Below, one piece after another: positions 46,901 through 55,900 of a stretch of 64,000 nucleotides of DNA. Position numbers and translations under genes: made by a program. The stretch covers positions 162,579-226,578 of the forward strand of contig JAPDOI010001074.1 of the NCBI GenBank assembly GCA_029168955.1, written 5' to 3'. The stretch's first letter is position 1; each line of letters starts with the position of its first letter. The DNA comes from Aplectana chamaeleonis. Taxonomy: Eukaryota > Nematoda > Chromadorea > Rhabditida > Cosmocercidae. The notes below the pieces were generated by a model that saw nothing but the letters and a program-made list of their open reading frames with translations, searched no databases and had not been told where the DNA came from.

Positions 46901-49900
46901 GTCGGAACGGCTTCTTGCTGTGGGAGCGCTAGAGTAGCTTCGTCCTATATCTCGCTTCTTCGAAGGAATTGAAAATTCGGAATCAGCAGGTGTTTTATAA
47001 GGTGGGACTACTTTACAATTGTGTGGGAATCTCAGATTCCAAACCGTTGGACTCTACCTTCAGAGGGTTTGCACGCCCTCAGACATGATTTTTGAAATTT
47101 TAGTTTACATGAATATGTAGTGGAGCCCTCCCGTATGGCACGTACCCAATGCAAGAACTCGTTTCCTTCAAAAAAAAGCGAGATATAAGCGACCACCATG
47201 TACCTGGCTCCCTCAATCACCAGCATGGATCATACTTTATTCTTAGTTTTTGAACTCAATACCGGTTAGGTGGGTACATGACTTTTTCAAATTTTACTGC
47301 CTTGCCGGTCCGTCTCTTCGCCCTGACTCGCTCTCGCGCAACGACTGCGAATGAAGAGAAATAAAGGCGTGAGAAAATTCAATCACCAAACCTTTGTCCT
47401 TGAAATCTGAGGAATTTTCAAGGGGTCTCCAATACCTTTGCGGGGGGCTCCAAACGATTTTAGAGATTCCATTGCGGAAAACGAGTGATTCCCTCCTTAA
47501 TTATCACAAAATCCAAAAAAACAGTTTTTTGGTGTTCTGTTCCTTTCAAGGCATAGTACACGCTCAGATATGAATTTTGAGATCTTCGTGTAACTGTGTG
47601 GAAACCCCTTCCTGTATAACAGATGCCAAATGCGAGATCTCAATTCCTCCAAATAATGGAGATATGAGCGACCACCACGGGCCTGACCCTTTCCAGCCAC
47701 TATCACAGGCCCGATCCCCATCCTGATTTTCGACATCAATCGCAGCTAGATGGGTGGATGATTTTCAACCGAGTCGTCGTTCTTCACACCATTTCCGATC
47801 TATCTCCCCATTCTGTTTGCTCTCGTGCCGCGACTGCGAATCAAGAGAAATACGGGCCTGAAACCACCAACTTTTTGCCCTTAAAATGCAGGCATTTTCA
47901 AGGAGCCGCATCTCCTTTTGTAGGGGGTCTTGGACGATTTTAGAAATGCCATTGTGATCAGTGTGTGACCCTCTCCAAGGTAAGGACAAAACCTGAAAAA
48001 TATTTTTCTGGGTTTCCTGGGCCTTCACGTCACTACCTCACAGGCTCTACCCTACTCCCTACTATCACTGCCGTTGGAAAGGTCATAACGATTTGAAAGA
48101 ATAGGATTCTGTAGAAGGAAAAATGAATTGCCCAACTTTCAACGCAGAATTTGTCAGCGAAGATGTAACTGGAATCCTCGGCAAGTCGAGCGGTGTTCCG
48201 ATTCGACTTCGAACGCTGGCCATAAAGATAACACTTCTCCTCGATAGGATCATAGTTCGCCGAGTAACACGAAATCGCTTCTCCGCTTGCATTCTGAATG
48301 AGTGTCGTTTGAATAGCAGTCAAAATGCTTCGGACAGTTGACACATGAGAACTGAAAACGACCAAATCGTGTACCGGTACCCGATTGCCACCGGAAAGAA
48401 TGAGTAAACAACCACCCTAAATTTACGCCATCTACTGGAATTTTCATGAATTTTAGCGCGGGAGCGAAACGCTAGATACCGGGGGTTAGCGAAATGTCGA
48501 CGTCGCTGCGAAATTTTGCTCTTCTTCCCAAGATGTTAAATTGAGCCGAAAGAATCTCTATAAGAAGCCGCAAAACGCGAAATTCCCGTAGTGCCGCAAC
48601 AGGAAATTTCCGTGGTTCCATGCGGGTGCGAAGCGGAGGGTAGAGATGGCGAAGGAGCGGACGGCAGACGGAGGTAGCAGCATCACACTCGCCGCACGTG
48701 CCATGATTGATGGGAATTTCCATTTTCACGACGTTCGGTACAGAGCATCGGGGTTTCAAACGGCTCATTCTTGTTCAAGCACGAAATGATTAACAATTTT
48801 GGTCAGCGCAGTGCCTGGACGAGCTCTGCAGCAATAGTAGATAACAATCTTTCGACGAGTCGTTGTAAGGCGCAATTCATACTCGTCAGCGCCAGCGCGT
48901 CATGCGCGTCACGCGCTCTAGGAAAATATGAAAACGCCAGCGGGGACGCCACGGCGGAGCGGAAAATAGTGGTCCTCAACTTTTCCAAACACGCAATTTC
49001 TGTGCACGCGTTCATCGCCATAGTAGCAAAGGATAATACTGGAATCACATATTATGAAACGAAATGCAATTGATGGTGTATTATTAGGCTACTGCGGAGC
49101 GGGCGTCAGGTGAGTGCTGCGTGGGCGTGTCGTCACAAAATTCATACTCCAACGACACGCCTGCGCATCACGCGCTGGCGTTGAGGAGTCTGAACAACGC
49201 CCAAGCAGCAATAATTCTCAATGTGTCGAAGTTGAATCAAGTCAAATTTGTATGATCGAAAAGTGTACCAATCATGGCATTTTCATTGAAGGAATGGGCG
49301 TATTTCCACTCATTTTCGCGTAGCCGAAAGTTTCGCGTCGTCAGGTGTGTAGCGCTTCATGATATTGTGTGCCGTGTCACGATGGTAGCGTTTCGCAGGA
49401 AGCGTGCACTGAGCCATAAGAAGTGGGAAGCGCTAAATGAGCAGCGAGTGCAGCGTCGTGGAACATAAGCAATGCTCTGTCGAATGCGTGTGTGCGCTTT
49501 ATAGGTAGTAACGTTCCTATCAGAATGTGCGCAGAGTCTTTGAAGGTTATTGGCGTAACATCGGAAGCGTGCGCCGCGTCTTTGGGATAGCGCATCGATG
49601 GAGGGGGGAGTGGCGCACGCGCTTTGTGGAAATTGCATAGCTCTCAACAGGAAATGTACTTCGCGAATGAGTAGCAGAAGTGAGAAGCACTTTGTTTGGG
49701 GCGTGCTCAGTCTTAGGAAGTGAGTAGCGCCTCTCAGGCAAATCGGGGGACACGTCGCGTAAGACACAAGATAGGAGAAAAAACACAGGTCTACGCGGAG
49801 TCATAAGATAAAGGGCAGTGGGAATACAGCATCGCGACGCTCGTGATGACGTCACAATCAGGGTCGGGACACTACCTAAAGGCCTAGCGGGAGACCCCCA

Positions 49901-52900
49901 ATGAGCAGCCGAACGATGAAGTCATTGACTTCACGGGTTATTCATTTAAATACTCACTACAAGCATGCCGTCCCGGGTTGTCCCACGGCAGAAAAGGTAC
50001 CCGCCTGGGTCCACGACAAGGACGTAATCATTGCCGTGGTCTGCGGTGAGGAACCACCCTCCCCGCGGATCGTGGCGAAAGCCGCCTTCCCCTGCAGCCA
50101 TGAAGATAGCTGTCAAAAATATGCTGCCCTCCGAAGTGTGATTCGAAGTCACCTTTCAGGGCTGGCATCAGAATGCCGAATGAGGACTCGAATGAGAAGA
50201 GGCGCCCTTTATATCGGCTGGGCACGTGATAAGCACGTCACAACGTGATCACGTGTTGGTAACCATCACATCAAGCTACGTTGTGATACTTATCGTAGTA
50301 TTAAGACTTATCATCCTGTTGAAACCAGGATGAGCCATTTGAATCCTTGAAGCTGTATACCGTTCCTCCATTTTCACAAAGGATGTCATCGATAACTCAC
50401 AATATTCTGTGTGCAATACATCACACAACTGCTCTGGTCGATACCTTTCAGTCGAGCAGCCACACTCTTCGACGCCAATCGATAGCCGAAGATCACAAAA
50501 TAGCTGACTTTTTCTCTTTTCTGACACTCTGAATTATTATAAATTGTAGAATATAGATCACTGAGCAACAATTGTGAAGGATGTAAAACCATCGTTCACT
50601 TATCGAATCTCCCTCTCCGTCATTTTCGTCTTTGCTTTCAACCACCACTTTTGGGTCGCTATGAGAGCAGTCCCCTAGGTTGAAGCTCCTGGGACTCATG
50701 CAGGGTGAAGGCTCCCGAAAATGGCTTAGGAGGGCGGAGCTGCTTCGAATACGATCACGTGTTCTTTAATGAAGGAACAGAGTTGTGAATATGCTCAAAC
50801 GCTCTGGTTGGGGTTTTGTGTTGTAGCATGAAATATTATAGGGTCTAAACGTGTAAAAGGCAAGGAAAGATTTCTCAAAGATAGTCCGAAAAATACCCTG
50901 GATTAGTTAGAAATTGTGCGCAATGGCCTTAGTTATTTTGAAAGCAGGTTTGCAAATCAAAAGATCCCGTTTTTCGGATAAAAATGGATAGATTGGATGG
51001 TCTTCGTAACAGCCGCATCGACAACAGCGTGAAAGTATGACGAAACTTATAATTGTCAAACTTTTTCTGCCAAATTGCGTCGTCAAGGACAAACAACGCG
51101 ACGGCTCCGCGTTTCTGCCTTGGCGGTCCCGTCATAGTGCTGCTTCTGCGCCTGTTGACGCCGAGCCATCATTATCACGGCGCTGCCGCGGCACTTTTCC
51201 ATAGGTCGTGGGTGCAGGGCCAGCCTGAACTGGTGGAATACCAGCACCGATAGCCCTTTTTTTATAATTGTTTTTGATCAACATTTTTCTATTGTGCTTC
51301 TTTCCATTCCCTTTTTATTTTAAGAAAAACATAACAACGAATTGCATCGTGGGCTCTGCCTTTGAGAGGCAGGAGCGCGGAATCGTTCGAACTTTTATAA
51401 ATCCGTCCAAGAAAGAATTTTCATGTGATTTCTAGTGGAACTATGCTTGCCGGTTTGTGAATAACTTCAATTGAATATGAGTAATTGCTACAAACCGCTA
51501 CTATGCGTAGGGTTCAGGAAGCTGATAGTTGAAACCAGCTCTTCGTACGGCTCTTCCGTGACTCCGTCAGGATATGCAAACGTGGTAGGAGGCTCGGTTG
51601 ATGCAGTAGCAGTTGTCTGAAAAGTAAAAAAGACTGAACATCTGCAGAACAATACTCTTCCTCGCCGTTTATGAATACCGTTGTAGTCAGTCGTTCGGAT
51701 CTGAAATCCATGAAGTTTGCAGAGTTTACATTATTGACGAAATTTTTCATTGCAATCGGTTCCTCAACAGGCTCCGAGTGCGCTGCATATTGCCGTGGCC
51801 GCTGTTTGTACCCTCTTTTTGGTACTGGAAAACGTCTTCTCAGAGAGTTCGTTGAAGCAGTATTGTAGATGCACTGAGGCCAATGTAGTTGGCAGCAAAT
51901 TAAAGCATCTCACCGACTTTGTCTTGACAAACCCCAATCCAACTTGTTCTCACATAGAAGTCGTGTCCATCTGCTGGCACAACCTCAGATCCTGAATTAA
52001 CCACTTTATGGATGTTGCAGAGTCAGTTCTGATTAAAAAGCGCCAAATCAAATAGAATCTTGAATGAATCTTCAACGTTTGAGGCAAGAAATTCTACTTA
52101 CCATTAAAACTTCCATTATGTCCGTACAACTGGCATGTTGAGTGGGCTTTGTGATACACCACAGAAGAGCATCCATCCTTAAATCACTTTCATGACCCAT
52201 CAATACATAGTAACTATAGCTCAATGTTTCCAACTCACACCCATTTTAGCCGCATTGATTATACAGTAGTTAAGGCAATCACCAACAGTCACTCGAAATA
52301 GTTCTGCGATAGAATAAGAGTTGGAGACGCCATGATTGGCTTTGAACAAAAAACATTTTGTTGCTGAAATAGGTTTTAGATAATGGGCTTGTCGAGAACT
52401 TTTTTGAAATGTTTCTTCGTTGTAGTTTGCGCATTGAAGGAACTTGAAAAAGACTCATCATTTAACTACGAGTGATAGATCTGGCTGATATAGTTGAAAA
52501 ATATTAAATTTACTGTATCCTCAAAGAGGACGGAATGATGTATGGAAATCTTCCCTCCAACAATAAAGGATATTGTACACTTTGTCGCTATCATGAGCGA
52601 CAGGCATGCAATATAGCACTAATCTCAGCGAGACCCTCATCGGAGCAACGGCATCGGTTGTCGTAGGAACAGTTACAGTTGACCGCAACGTTAACACTTA
52701 AAGGCACAGGACACCCAAAAAATTATTTTTCAGCTTCCATGCTGATCTTGGAGAGGGTGACACGCTGACCACAGTGGTATCTCTGAATTCGCCAAAGACC
52801 CCCTATGAACAGAGTTACAGCTCCTGAAAGATGCCTATATTTTGAGGGTGAACATTTGGCGGACGAGTTGTCTCGGGCCTGTATTTCTCTTTGTTGGCAA

Positions 52901-55900
52901 TCGTTGCGCGAGAGCGAGCCAGGATAAGGAGACAGTCCGGAAATGGATGGAAGAACGCTACATGGTCGAAATTCACTCATCCATCCGGCTGATATGGAGG
53001 TCAAAAACCAGGAAGGGGGCCGGGCCTGTGGTGGTGATTGAAGGGGGTCGGGCCTGTGGTGGTAGCTTATATCTCGCCTATTTGGAGGAATTGAGATCCC
53101 GCACTTGGCACGTGTTATACAGGAGGGGTCTCCTACACAAATAAATGAAAATCACAAAATTCATTCTTGAGGGTGTACTGTGCCTTTAAGAGACCGCCTG
53201 CTCCACGGCGAATTTCCACAGCCGACCGGTGCGCTCCACGGCTAATCGTTTCCGTGGGTGACATGTGTGGACACGCGGTCCGCTGGGAACCATTTTGATC
53301 GGAGCAGGCTTTCTTACTTAGAAAACCAGTATTCCGTTTCCACTCCACCTGAGAGTATGTTGCTCCACAAAGATCTGGAGGGAGGCCATGGTGAAGAAGT
53401 GATCCACTGCTTTTTCGCGAACCTGTTTTTTTTTTATTTTGGAAGTTATTTCAGCTTCACATGCACAAGGCTGGCTACGAAATAAGCGTTTGTTTGTCGA
53501 CTTCTAGAACTTTCTTCAGGTTACAGCTAATGGTTATCATTGAGCCGTGCTAGGCCGACCCAGGGTATTGAAAATTTGAAAAATGAACGAACTTCTCTTT
53601 TGTAATGCCCTAATAAACCTTATGCAGAACTTTCAGCGAACTCAAATACTTTGATCTACCAAGTTGTCTGATGCGACCGACAGAAATTTCATGGAAATCT
53701 CAAAATGGAAATCAGATTCATGGTCAGCACCCCCTCCTCCACAATAACCACGTGAGCGAAGTCGCACCAAAACCTGAAACGTTTACAAACGGATAACGAA
53801 CGGCAGACGCCAGCGAAGCTTTAGAAAACTGTGAAATATACACCACTTCATTGTTCAGCGCCTCCAAACATGCCCCATAGTTTAATTTCAATAAAGTTTT
53901 AAGCACTGAACTATTTCTAGGTTTTCACCCCTTTCCCCTCAAGTTACCCTCCACTCGAAATTTAGCGAAATTTTAAACAAAGTTGACCGATGGCTAATAT
54001 ACCGCAGGCGAAGGAAATTTGATTGGAAATCGAAAAGTAAACACAAGAACCTTGTGCAGTAACTCGAATAACCCTCGAGGTCAAGGCAGCAAAATTTGAA
54101 ACGATGACCTACTACAGTTATCTCAGATAGATGGCACTACTATTTAGACAATCAACCATAGAACATCACTTCCGTGATAAGCATCATTGATAACCCTTTT
54201 TAGCCAAGTTTGGGACGATTTCTTTCCCGCCAAAGAAGCTCGAAAAATCGAAAAGTGTCATTTCCGGAGATGATTGTAAAATTACTAGGAACACTCAAAA
54301 TGTTTGACCACTGTGAGTGTAAATAGGTTACACTATAAAGAACCTATCCGTAATTAAGAAAGACTCCACGCCATAGGAATATAAAAATATTAGAAGTTCT
54401 ATGGCGTGGGTGCGCAGTGTGGACACGCGGTCCGAAGGGCAAAACAGCCGTGGGTGCGCAGTGTGGACACGTCTCTTAAGTGTTAAAAGGACATGGTGCG
54501 GTTGAGAACTCGCACTAAATTACGGTAGAATCTGGCACTTTGCCAGATTTCGTCATCGATCGGCGCCAACCGTCGTCTCTCTGCTCACGAGAATATCAGC
54601 TGTGGCGCCGATCGATGACGAAATCTGGCAAAGTGCCAGGTGCGACCGTAGTTTTAGTGCGAGTCCGCAACCCCACCATGTCCTTTTAATATTGTGGTCA
54701 ACTGTATCGCGCGTCTGTCGTAGCGACGTGTTGCGCAGGGCTCACATACTGCAAATGTGTCAAAGCCTGTCGCTGCCTCTGCCGCTGTCGCTGTGCAGCG
54801 CGCTGCGACAGCGACAGGTTTAAAGGGCGGGAGCAGGGCGGGGCAGGCGTCACGGACGGCCCTAGGAGTGATGCAAATTGAACGTTTAAAGGCAGTGTTC
54901 ACGATAATCTTCGATTTTGAGATTAATCGCTAAATCGATTGTTTGGCTCCCGAGTAGAACTGTAATGACGAAGAAACCGAGAAAAACGCATTAGAAAAGC
55001 ACGAAATCCTTTACTCTCACCCCGCCTTTTTACTCTCACAGTAACTGTTTGTTGTGACAATGAGATCTTATGTGGACCTTTCTTTTGCAATTCTCTACTA
55101 TCTGTTGCTCCATTATTTCCTTCGGACCCTTACTAAGACTGGTTTGCCCAAAATATTCTTCCATTTACGACTAGCCCCATTTTTCACCGGTGACAACCAC
55201 TGTGAACATGTACATCCAACCGGACAACTAGTCTAGGCCAGAGAATAATGTCACCGGAATAAGACGATTTAGAGGGTTTCTCGCCGTTTCTTCGTAATTT
55301 TGGTAACACTTGGTAGCCAACTCATTGTTTTGAGTGGAAAAGTCGGGAACGAAAATCATCGTGAACACTGCCTTTAAGAAACGGCAAAGAGGGGTGCATA
55401 AACGTAACACCGAGAAAAAAAAATAGAGTGCCTCTTTTCCCTAATTTCAGGGAAAAAATAATAGGCACGTTTTACCTTTGATTTTCCGTATCTCCTCTCC
55501 GCTTTTCCAGGCGAGCATTTACAGAACACAAACTCTTGTTAGTTTTATGTTTTCCACTTGTTTTTTATTGTTTTATGTTACGGATATTGAGAGAGGCAAA
55601 AATTTAAAACATCCTTTCCAGCACGCGTTTCCAGCGCTGGGCGGGAGCTCCGCGGCAACCAGTCGCACTCGCTGTGCAGAGCGACGGGACCGTGTGTCGC
55701 AAAAGTATACCGTACCCCTAAGGCTGGGATCATACTTTCCGCGATCATCGGCAGCGATTGTTCATATCAGGCATATCGATTTCCTGTCGATATTAACGTT
55801 AAACATTGCGTCACGTCGCCCGTCGCTAAAAGCATGATCCCGGCCTAAGGATCAATGATATACTTCTGCGACACTGCGTCTCTGTCGCTGAACACAGCGA

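Noticed and set aside
49357..49855. 136- and 102-codon minus frames as genes
   Set aside because: They arise from GCGC-rich irregular repeats; no splice or domain support.
53724..53906. An extra PAN-like exon in the first intron of gene 1
   Set aside because: NYGACLEAL is suggestive, but cysteine spacing does not fit, the phases do not join exons 1 and 2, and exons 1 and 2 already join perfectly.
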